Positions 36,201 to 45,949 of a stretch of DNA of 64,000 nucleotides are shown here, piece after piece. Positions within the stretch are counted from its first letter, which is position 1; each line of letters opens with the position of its first letter. The notes under the pieces are model-generated. The model was not told the DNA's origin, made no database searches, and worked only from the letters and a program-made list of their open reading frames with translations. This stretch comes from Rhizophagus irregularis (taxonomy: Eukaryota > Glomeromycota > Glomeromycetes > Glomerales > Glomeraceae): contig NC_089435.1 in assembly GCF_026210795.1 (NCBI RefSeq), forward strand, positions 2,542,001-2,606,000, read 5' to 3'. A program made the position numbers and the translations under genes.

Positions 36201-37095
36201 TATTATTTAATAATTTTTTAAATAAAGAAATTAGTTAAATTATATAAATAATATAAATATAGATATCATATAACTTACACCCTGTAGTATTATTAATTAT
36301 TAATTAGTTAAATATAAAGATAATATAAAAGTATTTACTGTAAATTATATATATTACTTACAATCTAGTAGTTATTTAAATTAAGAATATAATTAGTTGA
36401 ATTATGTAAAATATTAAACAAATAAATATAATATATATATTGTAACTTACCATCTGTAATATAATTAATTATTAAATAGTTATTTAAACAAAGAATTTAG
36501 TTAATTGAATGTTATGTAGAATAAATAATTAAAGGAATAAAGATTTAAATAACTGATAACTTACCAACTACAGTATTATTAATCATTAAATAAATTATTT
36601 AGTTATATGGAATACAATAAAAATAATGAGTAATTCATTATATTAACTTACAAGCTAAATATTTAATATAATTTTTATATAAAATAGTTAGCCTAAATAG
36701 TATTTGAATTGTTTATAAATAAAAATTTAATATTTTAGCTTGTTTGATATACCTTTAGGTTCTCCAGTGCCACTTCCTTCAAATTCCTTGATGCTACTTC
36801 TTTCAAATTCTTCAGTGCCACTTTCTTCAAATTCTTCAATATTTCTGGAAACTAGTTTTATTATATTGGAAAATTTGGTTTAATTATATTTGATTATTTA
36901 TAATTAAGTTTTCTTAATAAATAAAAATCTTAATATTTCAATTTTGTTTTGTATACTATATTTACCTTCAGGTTCTTTGGTATCACACAAAACTAGTTTT
37001 ATTATATTGCAAGTTTGTTTTAATAATTTTGAATAATCCTAATTTATATTACTATTCATGTTATATGCTTTACCTTTACCAATACGTTGGCCCAT
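24223..37095 (-). CDS. Protein kinase gene interrupted by a ~10-kb microexon array
   Basis: My model on the minus strand: exons 37074-37095 (ATG start), 36966-36992, 36753-36851, then 64 three-nt cassettes and one 1-nt cassette between 36654 and 25788, then 25509-25719, 24532-25429, 24326-24454 and 24223-24245 (TAA). The lengths sum to 1602 nt, 533 residues. The kinase domain is complete: glycine loop NEGGFGTIYKA (about 147-157), Lys169 in VILK, catalytic HCDFHDGN with Asp262, DLG with Asp284, MAPE near 307-310, then DIYSFSMIMWEF and a KRPS motif. HCDFH in place of HRDLK marks a non-RD kinase, as in the large Rhizophagus TKL-like families. The kinase domain is certain. The joining of N-terminal exons through the array is inferred from splice sites and frame, and needs transcript evidence. 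An alternative is a separate short upstream gene. Confidence 0.75.
24326..24454 (-). CDS. Duplicated C-terminal tail exon of the kinase
   Basis: This 129-nt exon encodes TSKKLNEIPESENSQAS and DLNDYIIKGLGSL. These match the tail of the preceding exon (TSKKLNEILENENSQAY, DLNDCVIRGDLRSL). The downstream introns are also alike. It is a tandem duplication of tail exon plus intron, phase 1 to phase 1. Confidence 0.85.
25509..25719 (-). CDS. Kinase N-lobe exon
   Basis: A 211-nt exon starting one base before a codon. It encodes FGKSGNSIIDDFVL, then the glycine-rich loop and the ATP-binding lysine, and ends after FLKE at a GTATGA donor. Its reading frame needs two bases from upstream. The phase-1 cassettes deliver only one base, and the 1-nt cassette at 25788 supplies the second. 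Confidence 0.9.
27904..28580. mobile_element. 677-bp CCCTATAAA element inside the intron array
   Basis: Termini CCCTATAAAAAATAA and TTATTTTTTATAGGG are perfect inverted repeats. The array sequence ATATGTAAAT is split with a 3-bp duplication, TGT (27901-27903, 28581-28583). The interior is packed with TCCGGACAAATT and GTCCAGAA words in both orientations. There is no transposase. It is about 95% identical to 38853-39486. Small open frames inside are not genes. Confidence 0.88.
29530..30002. mobile_element. hAT-type miniature element inside the intron array, 473 bp
   Basis: Termini TAGGGATGGCAACGGTCA and TGACCGTTGCCATCCCTA are perfect inverted repeats, and the flanks carry a perfect 8-bp duplication ATTATAAC (29522-29529, 30003-30010). 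Subterminal copies of TGACCGACCA-type words and internal AACATTTTTATTAATAATTT repeats are present. It has no coding capacity. Confidence 0.92.
31675..33090. repeat. 61-bp satellite with a TGACGT palindrome
   Basis: About 23 units. Each carries AACGTCAGACTTGACGTT, a hairpin with 7-bp arms and a GACT loop. Two subfamilies follow each other: one with GATTAAAAAATCAAAAAA spacers (31675-32270), one with TTTTTATTAGCTAAAA spacers (32270-33090). TGACGT is the core of CRE/ATF-type sites, but function is unknown. Confidence 0.88.
33099..34498. mobile_element. 1.4-kb palindromic element with TA flanks
   Basis: GTGTACTTTTG at the left and CAAAAGTACAC at the right are inverted repeats flanked by TA on both sides, as in Tc1/mariner-type miniature elements. 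Long stretches of the arms (ATAACAATAGATTG... against CAATCTATTGTTAT) remain complementary. The axis lies near 33970. There is no transposase. Confidence 0.65.
36753..37095 (-). CDS. N-terminal exons of the kinase gene
   Basis: Exon 1 (37074-37095) encodes MGQRIGK and ends in a GTAAAG donor. Exon 2 (36966-36992, 27 nt) and exon 3 (36753-36851, 99 nt) begin after near-identical AATAAAACTAG acceptors, so the two introns share their 3' ends and probably arose by duplication. Exon 3 encodes three imperfect eight-residue repeats (EEFEESGT, EEFERSSI, KEFEGSGT). Exons 2 and 3 are multiples of three in phase 1-1, so each can be duplicated or skipped without changing the frame. Confidence 0.65.
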
Positions 37096-38384
37096 TGCTA
37101 TAATAATTAAAAAAAAAGAAAAAAAGATATTTACTTTATCTTTTTCAATTAGGAGAATTTTGATAAACGCCTTTTAATAATATCTATGCAAAATACATTA
37201 TGTGCAAAGGTGTTGATCACAAGTACAAGCATTGCATCATTGCATATCATTGCATATATGACAAACAAATTTTGCATAACCAGAATGTATATCAATTATT
37301 ATATAGCCCGCCGTAGTACAAAAAGGCAGAACTACCTGCTACTAAATACAGCCAATCTCTCCACAGTTAATGAAATTTTACCTTAATTGGGAATTTTTTT
37401 TTGGCTCCTTTTTTTAAAAAAATTTTTTTTTTTCAAACCGAAAATTTGTTTTTTCTCATTCTTTTCCGGTTTAGGCTTAATTTTTTTTCCCAAACTTAAA
37501 AATTTTTTTTTTTTATTAAATAATCCTATTGTTTCGGTCTTTTAAAAACCGATTTTTTTTATATTATTTTTTTTCGATCTTTTTTTTTTAGACCGTATTG
37601 TTATTTTTTTAAAAAAATTTTTTTTTTTCATTCTTTTTGGACTGAATTATTGTCCCTTTTTTTCAGAATTTTTTCGGTACTTATTTTTTTTTTCAGGTTC
37701 CTTTTTTTCAGAAATTTCCCTTTTTTATTTTTCTTTTCCCAAAATTTTTTTTGATTTTGTTTTATTATTAAATAAAGAAATATAAATATATTTATCATAC
37801 AAAAATTATTATTTTTTTAAAAAAATCAAGTAACATATAGGAAAATTAACCAACATTGATAGAAAAATTGATTAAGGTTTTTTCAATTAAATTAAACGCT
37901 GGATAAATAGTTTTGATTTTTAAATTCATAAAAATCAAAAAAATTGATATTTTATAATTAGTTAATTGAAGAAATTATTGATTTAATAATAGATTATTAT
38001 AATCAAACCCATATCCGAAATTTTTTAAATAATCACCAGATTTTTGAATAAAGATTTTAATTCAAATGGTTTAGTTAAATTAATAATTTATCGAGTAAAA
38101 TGCGTATCAAATAATAATAATAAATGAAATAAACAGATTCTAATACATTTAATTGTTCAAATATTTTTCCTAAGTTGGTTATAAGTTTAAGATTGACGTA
38201 ATATTAAAATAATAAGAAATAATTATAAAATTTATAATTAATTAACAATAATATTTGTAATATTTTCATAATATCGAAAATACTTTTGATAATTATCTTT
38301 CACAATTTCTTAATTAATTCGAATTTCATTCTACACTCAAACGTCAAATCATTAATATAAATAGCTACATTATTGTAAATATAA
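37096..38384. other. Upstream region of the kinase gene
   Basis: AT-rich, with long T-rich runs at 37390-37760 and no recognised gene. A clear TATA box or other promoter element cannot be chosen among so many AT runs. Confidence 0.4.
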
Positions 38385-40198
38385 TTGGGAATTGCTAAAC
38401 ATCACCTGGGCGATTGTCGCCTGGGTTTTTTTGTTCAAATATGTCACATGATTTACCATATATACAGAGTAAATTTATTAATCGGCTGACGGCTGATTTT
38501 TTCAACTTAGTTAATTTTTGATCGGCTAAACTTAAAATTTTATCTCAAAAGATATTTTAAAAAAAATTTTTTTGCAAACATATTTATTCAAAATAATCTT
38601 ATCTAATGAAATTTTATTTGCAAATATTAAAATTTAAATCACACATTTACGATTTTAAAGAAAAAATCACTATTTATTTTTAATGAAGTGATACTATAAA
38701 AGAAAGATATTAAGTAAATTACAATGATCAAGAAGAAAGATGCTAATAAAAAAATGAAATAACAATGAAGTAATGGAAAGTAATAGAAGATGAAAGGGAG
38801 TAAAAAAGAGTAATATGAATTGATAGGAAACAAAAGGAGTAATAGGACATGACCCTATAAAAAATAAATGTCCGGAAAATGTCTACGAAAATGTCCGGAA
38901 ATTGTCCAGAATAAATCTGGCATGTCCAGAAATTGTCCGGAAAATGTCTATTCTTTGCTACAAATTTGATACCTAAAATTTTGACATATCCGGACTTTGT
39001 CCAGAATATATCCAGAATTTGTCCAGTATAAAATTTTGGACAAATTCCGGACAGATAAACCTGGACAAATTCCGGACATGAAAAAATTCTGGACAAATTC
39101 TGGACGCTACTTCCAAAAAAGGATAAATTAATTTTGTAAAAAATTGCAAAAAGCACAAGACTGACATTCATAACCTTCTTTGTCATACTAATTAAATTTG
39201 CTGAGCAGGCAAAAATACTATATATCTATGATAAAAAACTTTAGGTTAAAAGCAATTATAATGATGGTTACCTGTTGATCATCTTTTGTGCCAAATTTTA
39301 TGAAAAAATATTTCAGGTCAATTTCCGGACAAATTCTGGACAAAATGAGTGTCCGGAAACGAGTGTGTTTTCGGAACAATTTCCGGACATGGTACCTGGC
39401 ATTTTCTGGACATTTTCTGGACAATTATTTAGACAAATTTTCCGGACATATTCTGGACAATTTCCGGACACTTATTTTTTATAGGGTGATGGGAGATGAA
39501 AAGGAGTGATAGGAGGATGAAGAGAAGTGATGGAAGACGAAATGGAGCGATGGGAAGATGAAAAGAAGTGATGGGAAGATGAAGAGGAGTGATGGGAGAC
39601 GAAAAGGGTGATGAGAGACAAAAAAAGTTATGAGAAAATGAAGAGGAGTGGTGGGAGACGAAAAAGAGTTATGAGAGACAAAAAGAAATGATGGGAAGTA
39701 AACAGGAGAGAAAAAGAAATAATGGAAAACGAAAAGATGTAATAGAAAAAAATGAAGTTAGTAAGAAACGAAATATAAGATAGAAACAAAATAAAAAAAA
39801 ATAAATAAATAAAAAAAATATTTTTATTTAATTGTAGAACCGAAAGAACTAAAAGATCTAAAAAAAAATGAAATAAAATTAGTTAAAAATGAAATATGAA
39901 ACAGAAACAAAATAAAAAAAAATAAAAAATAAGAAACGAAATGTAAAGTGAAAAACAACTGAACCTTAATTGCAGAACCGGAAGGACTAAATAATGAAAT
40001 AGAGTTAGTAAGAAACAAAGTGTAAGAATGTAAGTTAGAAATAAAAATAATAGAAAAAAAGAAAAATACCTCGAGACCGAAAGAACCAAGGAAACGAACC
40101 TCGAGCCTATAATTAAAGTAATCATGTGGCCAATCTGGGCAATCAAAAATATTAAATCTGCCGCGTGATCGACCCAGGCGATGTTTTAAAATTCCCAA
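38385..40198. mobile_element. 1.8-kb element with TTGGGAATT termini
   Basis: TTGGGAATTGCTAAACATCA at the left pairs with TGTTTTAAAATTCCCAA at the right, with CCTGGG/CCCAGG just inside. A TATAA pentanucleotide flanks both ends (38380-38384, 40199-40203). The interior carries purine-rich GATGAAAAGGAGTGATGGGA minisatellites, interrupted by a younger element at 38853-39486. No transposase is seen, so the superfamily is unassigned. Confidence 0.7.
38853..39486. mobile_element. Second CCCTATAAA element, 634 bp, nested
   Basis: Same termini and interior as the copy at 27904-28580, shorter by a deletion of about 40 bp. It is flanked by a 3-bp duplication TGA (38850-38852, 39487-39489). It sits inside the minisatellite of the 38385-40198 element, so it is the younger insertion. 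Confidence 0.88.
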
Positions 40199-42790
40199 TA
40201 TAATTTATATCATTCTAATATTGTAATTATAATTTAATACATATTATTTTATTAATTTTTGTTAACTAATTATTACCTATATAAATTCCTAATTATAAAC
40301 AAAAAAAACTCATTGGTTCCGGCTAGTATGATAAAGCTGCACAATTTATATTATATTAACCATAATAAAAAAAATTAGGGTAACATGCGTGGTAATTGGT
40401 ATCGTATTCTTACTATAATATCGTTATTCGTTTTCTCTAACTAATGACTTAAAATTTGAACGAACATTTTTTAACCATAAATGTCTTTTTGGCTTATTAC
40501 ATGACTCTTCTTTTAAATATGAGTTTATAAAAAAGTTATAGTGAAGAGTTGATTATTTATCTAATTGATTAAACTTACATGCTTGTCCAAATTTAGTCTA
40601 TAAATATATATTTATTATTAGTCAGTCCAATGATTTTATTTGAATCATATCATTGCTGACTACTAGAATATGTTAAATATTCATGTAAACAACTAAATAT
40701 ACGTGATTTAAAAAAGTTGCCGATAAAAACGTTAATGTGAAAAATAATTCATGCACATCATATGATTATTATCCTTCTACTACATTTTTATTTTTATTAT
40801 AAAGACAAGCACAGAGGTGTAATTCTTGATGAATGGTGATTTTTCATGTTTTTACTCCAGAAAAATTCAGTTGCCATCCAGTTGTAGTAGGAATTTTTGT
40901 AACGCTAACGGTAAAGTTATCATTTTGGGACGCTGCTATAAAAAGATTTTTTTAACCAAAATTAAATTTTTTTTTTGTTCTCTTCAGTTTTGTTTTAACC
41001 CGTATTTTTTAAAAAAAATTTTCTCTTCCTTTTATTTTTTAAGACCGGAGGATCTTTTTAATAATATTTTAGTTTGACGCTGCAATGTATGGTGAGTGCC
41101 TTATTTTTTCATTTTATTCTCTTTTATTTTTCTTTCTTTTTTTTTTGCTTTACCTTTTAGGTTTGAATCAGTGAATCGAAATAAATTCATTTTGGAATAA
41201 ATAATAAAACTAAAAATTAATTAATATTTTTTAAATAATTTAATTAATTATTTTTTATTTATTTTTGGTTTTTTTAGCTCAATACCTATTTTTATAATCA
41301 TTTTTTTTTTTTATTTTTTTTTCGGCTCAAACCCAAAAACAAAATTAGTTTTTTTTTTATCATATTATATATTTGTTGAATAGCGCTAATAATAAAAATG
41401 ACTTTTTTTGCTACTATTTTTTTTTTTTTACAGACTCGTATTACTTTTAAATATTTTATTTTATATAATTAAAATTTACTACAGCTTATACAGCTTATGT
41501 TAGAGGATGGAGATAACAAAAAAAATTAAAAAAATGATCAATAACAAAAAAAAGGAAAAGCTCATTTTATAGAGCAACATATTAATATAAATTAATCTGT
41601 TGCAACGCAACAAGTTACAGCTAGTAGACTATCTAAATTAAAAAAAAATAAGAGTAAATTCTAAAGTAAAATAAATGTTATTAAATTGTTCTATAGTTAA
41701 TATGATAACGAACCACATGAGATCCATCCAAATAATTGACGTTGCGAAGATAGCCCATACGGGCACGTGTTAAGGATCACGTGTAGCCATTACACTTAAC
41801 GCTAAGCTTTGCTACAAATACTTTTGGTGTGGTTATTACCAATAGTTAAATCGTAAACTATGATAAGCTATAAGAAATAAAATTAACATAGCTAAATAAA
41901 AGAATTAAGCATATTTGGTTAGAAATAATTTAATATTGCTAGAGTTGCCATTCGAACAGGTACACAATGAGTGTGTCAGAAGATTAGGTGAACCGAGCTC
42001 ACCATCAACATCACAAGAGACGTCTTCAACTTCTTCTTCAAAGCAACCTGAGCATCCCTCTGGAGAATTATTTTCAAAAGTCGCCATAAAATCCAAGTAA
42101 ATGCCGAGACCGGCAACGCCATCAACTGTCGAATCTCCTACTATCTCTAGGAAAGTCACACTTACCCTCCCCTATTTTTTCGAAAAGTGTTAATATCATT
42201 AATATGACTATCAATAATATTTACGGCGGAGGATCAGATGAGTAAGATGATTAGGATTTTTTTGTTTCATTAATATATTATGAAATCGATGATGCTAATA
42301 CAAACCTAACTATTATTTTTTTTCATCTCTGTAAAATGCTAAAATATATCTCGCGTATTATTCATTAATATAACTTATAAATACACACGTTTAAAAAATT
42401 CAAAATAAAATTCTTTATCAATATGGTATATTTTACAATTACTCTTTTATCAATTCACCGACTTTAATTACATAATATTAGATATTTTTATTTCACTTTC
42501 TCCCCTTTTATAACCTTGGTGATCCGGTGATGTTCCCAGAGCATCCCCATTTCTTAGTTACTCTTTCCACAAAGGTGTCACCGCCCCTGTAGTGGTTTGT
42601 TTTCAGTTTTAGAATTATTTTCGGTTTTAATGTTAGAATCTACGTAATTTGTACTGTAACCTAGTTCGCTTTGTGAAATAAAAATAAAATTGAATGTCAC
42701 CGGTAGGGAGATGGTGACAAAACGATTTGTTCTTAAAGCCGCATAATTTGTCGTGTTTTTCGTTTCATACAGAGTCGGTATGGTTGAATT
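40199..42790. other. Non-coding stretch with weak open frames
   Basis: No gene could be established. T-rich runs fill about 40960-41460. At 41763-41785 two CACGTGT words lie close together. A proline/serine-rich open frame (EPSSPSTSQETSSTSSSKQPE, about 41990-42060) has protein-like composition but no recognisable relatives or splice context. Confidence 0.35.
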
Positions 42791-42797
42791 TTAGCCA

Positions 42798-43193
42798 TTC
42801 TTCGGTGGAGATTTTTGCGGTGGATCTTATGTCGACCGAGAATTTCTTAAACTTAGTGAATCGACTATAAATCTACTTAGAGAAAATAATTATGGTCTAA
42901 TGCAAATACATGATACAACAATTCTGTAATTTCATTTTACAGGAGATCAAAATGATTTTGATTCTTTTGAATTTAATATTGAAGAAATTTTTCCCGTTTT
43001 AAATCAATATTGCAAAGATGAAATTAAAGAAAAAATGGAAAAATGGATTATTGACATAAATTTTGAAGATTTAAAATCTATGTTTGACCTAAATATTCTT
43101 GTTGGAGGACTTAGTGAATCAAAATATTTTTTCTCACGATCAACCCGTTTTACGCCAAAAAATTTATCAATTACTGCGCTTTATATAGACTAA
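42798..43193 (+). pseudogene. Hsp70-like ATPase pseudogene fragment
   Basis: One frame reads FFGGDFCGGSYVDREFLKL, then INLLRENNYGLMQ, an in-frame TAA at 42931, FTGDQNDFD, DINFEDLKSMFD and finally LVGGLSESKYF before losing similarity. These match the C-terminal ATPase half of the HSPA12-like family, which is numerous in Rhizophagus: GGGSYVDREF follows the phosphate-2 loop, and LVGGFSESKY is the adenosine motif. The stretch between SMFD and LVGG is shortened by a deletion. The N-terminal ATPase half is absent. Confidence 0.7.
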
Positions 43194-44546
43194 ATCATTC
43201 ATATGCTCCAGATCTACAAGTCTTTGATCATCCCCGACTCTAAATATTTTTGGCTATCTTAGAAGGAAAATTGTAAAAATATCATAAAAAAATATAATAA
43301 TAAAATGACGTAGTCAAATCACATGTCCAGACCATAAATCAATTACGTGCCTATATACTGCGGTATAATTTTCTGAAAAAAGACACGCGCTTCGCACGTC
43401 TATTCTTTCAGCTGAATATCAACTGCACCAGGTGATCTATCTCACATGACGAAATTTTCCTCTATGCTTTACCGATACCATCCTGAATAGCATTTCGATC
43501 TCGTAATAGTCACCGTGACCCATTCACCTTTTATAGTGTTCCTTATAGTTTTTTTCTTTATGTTCATGATTGCACATAGGATAGAGTACGGAATTATTAA
43601 AATTAAATCCGTCACCACGTTCATAACTATTCCTTAAAGATAGATAAGTCCAATGATATATTTTCATTTTTCTTCAGTAAGTTAGAAATCGAAAGTCTGG
43701 ATTTGCAATCACCTCTGGTATCTGTACTCATCTTTACATCAGTTAATAAAAAATGACAGAATATTTGAAAACTTTTTAACATTTTCTATAAATGAACATC
43801 TGTACCACTAAAAATGGACGTTAAAACTAACGGTTTATTAACATAAAATGACGTTCAAACTGCGGAGGGTATGCTAATAAATGATTATTGAAAGGACGAA
43901 AATAAAGAAAAAAAATCTTCGAGCGTAAAAGAGTTTGATAGATATAAACAAAAAAATTTTTAAATATTATTTTGATTTTCATACACAGTATATAAGTAAG
44001 ATAAAAAAATTGAAATTTAATACTAAATACAGTATATCATTAATAAGTAATGTAATTAACGAAAAGATTTAATACTAAAATATGTATCATTAGAAATAAT
44101 GCTGTAGTTTTTATAATATTTGTGTAATTTCAATAACCTGTATAACAGTTGTATAGTGCTAATAATCGTCGGCGAAACGTTTATTGCGAAATAATCCTGT
44201 AAGTGAAACGTTTATCGATGAGATAATTGTCGGAGAAATGAACCATTATAATTATTATTTATTCTATTTTGAAAGAATTAAATTTTTTACTCGCAATCGA
44301 AATCACTTTACTCGATCGGCAGGTTTAACTTTTCTACAAATTTCGCGTATATTTATTATTCCGGATGATCCCACCAAAATTAATATGGTACGATGATCCA
44401 ACTGATCCGTGAAAAATTGACAATTCAGCCGATTTTATGCAAATGAACTGTGACACAAATTCATTAAAATTAATTAGAATGAATAAAATGAATAAAAAAA
44501 ATATAAAAATATCAGATATGACTTTGAAATTATATTAATAATTAAA
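43194..44546. other. Intergenic stretch, nothing firmly recognised
   Basis: AT-rich DNA with no supported gene. A 70-codon open frame near 44184-44396 has no recognisable features. Confidence 0.4.
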
Positions 44547-45647
44547 ATGACAATTACAAGAATAATTAGGATAATTTACTTTTCAATATTAATCATAATT
44601 GAATCAATTATTTATTTTATACCTATAATTACAATATGTCTAATATCAAATTTTTTTATCACGTTAATTTGGTACTTGCCGTCAATATATCAATTATATT
44701 CATTTATTTTTACTAAAAAGAAGGTTGATTTAAGAATAAAAATTTATTTATTTTTATTATCACCTTTAATTATAATATTATATATTCCATTTTGTACCAT
44801 AATTTTTATTGGATATATTGTTAATATTACATTAACACGTCGATTAATAACAATTTTTTTGAGACCAGAATATACAATTTATTCATTTTCTTTAACAGCA
44901 TCATTAATTCACTTGTTTTATCAATACTTACATGAAAATGATTCTTCTAATAATTTAAAAGATTCTTTAATAATTGAAATATTCTTAGAAATTATACAAT
45001 TTATAAAAGATTATTGGAATTTTAATTCAATTAAAATTTCAAAAAAAATTCAAAAATGTGAAATAAATATTTTTAAAATTATCTTTTATAAAATAATCAA
45101 TTTTTTCGATTTTATCATAATTTTTTTATTTCTTATTATAATAATTATATTTTGGATAATAATTTCATTAATAATAATAATTATATATTGTTGTATCTCT
45201 TTAACATCTCAAACTTTTCATAAACAACATGATGAATTTTTAAAGAATCGTGAATGTAATTCACTTAAAATTTTTATAAAAGTTTTAATAATTTTAATAT
45301 TTTTACCAATATTTTATTTAATTGGTGTTATTTATGCTTCATTTATTATTATCATTACTTATATATTATTATGGGTTATTACTATTATTGAAGTATTTAT
45401 TACTGTAATTAAAATGTATAATGAAAATGGTTTTCATAATGTTATGAATTATTTTAGAATAATTATTATTAAATTAATCTTATATTTAGAGAATGTAATT
45501 GGAGTAGAATTTGAATCATTAATTTATTCTTGGTTTGAAATTTATATTGATGATTTTGATGAATATTTATTACAAAAAGCAAATGCTATTATGAAGGTTT
45601 TTGAATTTGGTCTAATACTTAATATTTGTTTTATGAAATATCCTTAA
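44547..45647 (+). CDS. Multi-pass membrane protein, unknown family
   Basis: A single uninterrupted frame encodes 366 residues, starting at the ATG after an in-frame TAA (44535-44537). Strongly hydrophobic blocks at about residues 8-48, 66-95, 183-222 and 246-290 predict seven or eight membrane helices. Between them lie short charged loops: KKKVDLRIK near 57-65 and a longer hydrophilic stretch near 129-182. The C-terminal part (EFESLIYSWFEIYIDDFDEYLLQKA) is acidic and amphipathic. The isoleucine-rich composition partly reflects the AT-rich genome. I recognise no transporter signature, and localisation beyond a membrane cannot be told. Confidence 0.75.
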   Translation: MTITRIIRIIYFSILIIIESIIYFIPIITICLISNFFITLIWYLPSIYQLYSFIFTKKKVDLRIKIYLFLLSPLIIILYIPFCTIIFIGYIVNITLTRRLITIFLRPEYTIYSFSLTASLIHLFYQYLHENDSSNNLKDSLIIEIFLEIIQFIKDYWNFNSIKISKKIQKCEINIFKIIFYKIINFFDFIIIFLFLIIIIIFWIIISLIIIIIYCCISLTSQTFHKQHDEFLKNRECNSLKIFIKVLIILIFLPIFYLIGVIYASFIIIITYILLWVITIIEVFITVIKMYNENGFHNVMNYFRIIIIKLILYLENVIGVEFESLIYSWFEIYIDDFDEYLLQKANAIMKVFEFGLILNICFMKYP

Positions 45648-45949
45648 ATGTTATTTAGGCATTTACAATTATTTTAATTATTTCAATTAAAGTAGTTAAA
45701 GTTGAATAATAAAAATTATTATTACTATCTCTTATGATACAATTGAGAGGTCACGTAAATAGTTTAAATTGCCATCAAGTTTACAATTGGTCAGCGATTG
45801 CAGCTCTACACCTGCATATTCTAAAGCTAATGAATATTTTGTTACTAAATACAAAAAAAATAAAAAAAATAAAAAAAATAAGAAAAATAAAATGAAAATA
45901 AAATGAAAGTGTTTAAGAAATAGAAGTTTGTTTGATAATATAAAGCATG
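45648..45949. other. 3' flank of the membrane protein gene
   Basis: Contains an AAAAAAAT-rich low-complexity run at 45850-45905 and no gene. Confidence 0.4.

Larger units (their letters stand above)
26016..36240 (-). repeat. Tandem intron repeat, ~100-bp period
   Basis: The near-identical core of the array. The standard unit is about 99-110 bp, and a shorter form of about 88 bp lacks the ATATGTAA segment. On the minus strand the intron has GTAAGTTATTTATTTAATTC at its 5' end, an AAACTAAC or AAACTAAT branch-site word about 32 nt before the acceptor, and TTTATAG or ATATAG at its end. Units share roughly 90-98% identity. A block of about nine units near 26460-27300 is repeated almost exactly at 34800-35640, so growth included multi-unit duplication. 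Confidence 0.9.
25788..36654 (-). other. Array of 64 three-nucleotide cassettes and one 1-nt cassette
   Basis: Each cassette reads TATAG-NNN-GTAAGTT on the minus strand (plus strand AACTTAC-NNN-CTATA). Cassette counts: ATG 18, GGT 10, GGA 10, TTG 7, TTC, ATA and AGT 3 each, AGA, TCG, CTT and ATT 2 each, CTC and ATC once each. None is a stop. The seven outermost cassettes (36652-36654, 36565-36567, about 36448, 36370 and 36274 on one side; 25959-25961 and 25872-25874 on the other) lie in introns clearly diverged from the core repeat, yet keep the exact 3-nt gap. One unit (about 30456) has a weaker GTTAGT donor. One junction (near 27342) has lost its cassette by deletion. Confidence 0.8.

Noticed and set aside
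26016-36240. A CRISPR-like array (regular repeats with short variable triplets)
   Set aside because: Units are ~100 bp with 3-nt variable parts, the sequence is eukaryotic with kinase and calpain genes, and each unit carries complete splice signals.
27896-39509. Several open frames with CPEF, SGQ and FPDIF repeats
   Set aside because: They lie inside the two CCCTATAAA elements and result from TCCGGACAAATT-type repeats; they occur on both strands.
39824-40198. Minus-strand frame beginning MGILKHRLGRSRGRF
   Set aside because: It starts within the terminal inverted repeat of the 38385-40198 element and runs into low-complexity hydrophobic text.
40826-41077. 83-residue plus-strand frame
   Set aside because: Phe/Lys-rich low-complexity translation with no recognisable domain.
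41905-42159. Overlapping frames with Ser/Pro-rich (plus) or acidic (minus) text
   Set aside because: Composition is suggestive but there is no clear start, splice partner or family; kept only as a note in the spacer description.
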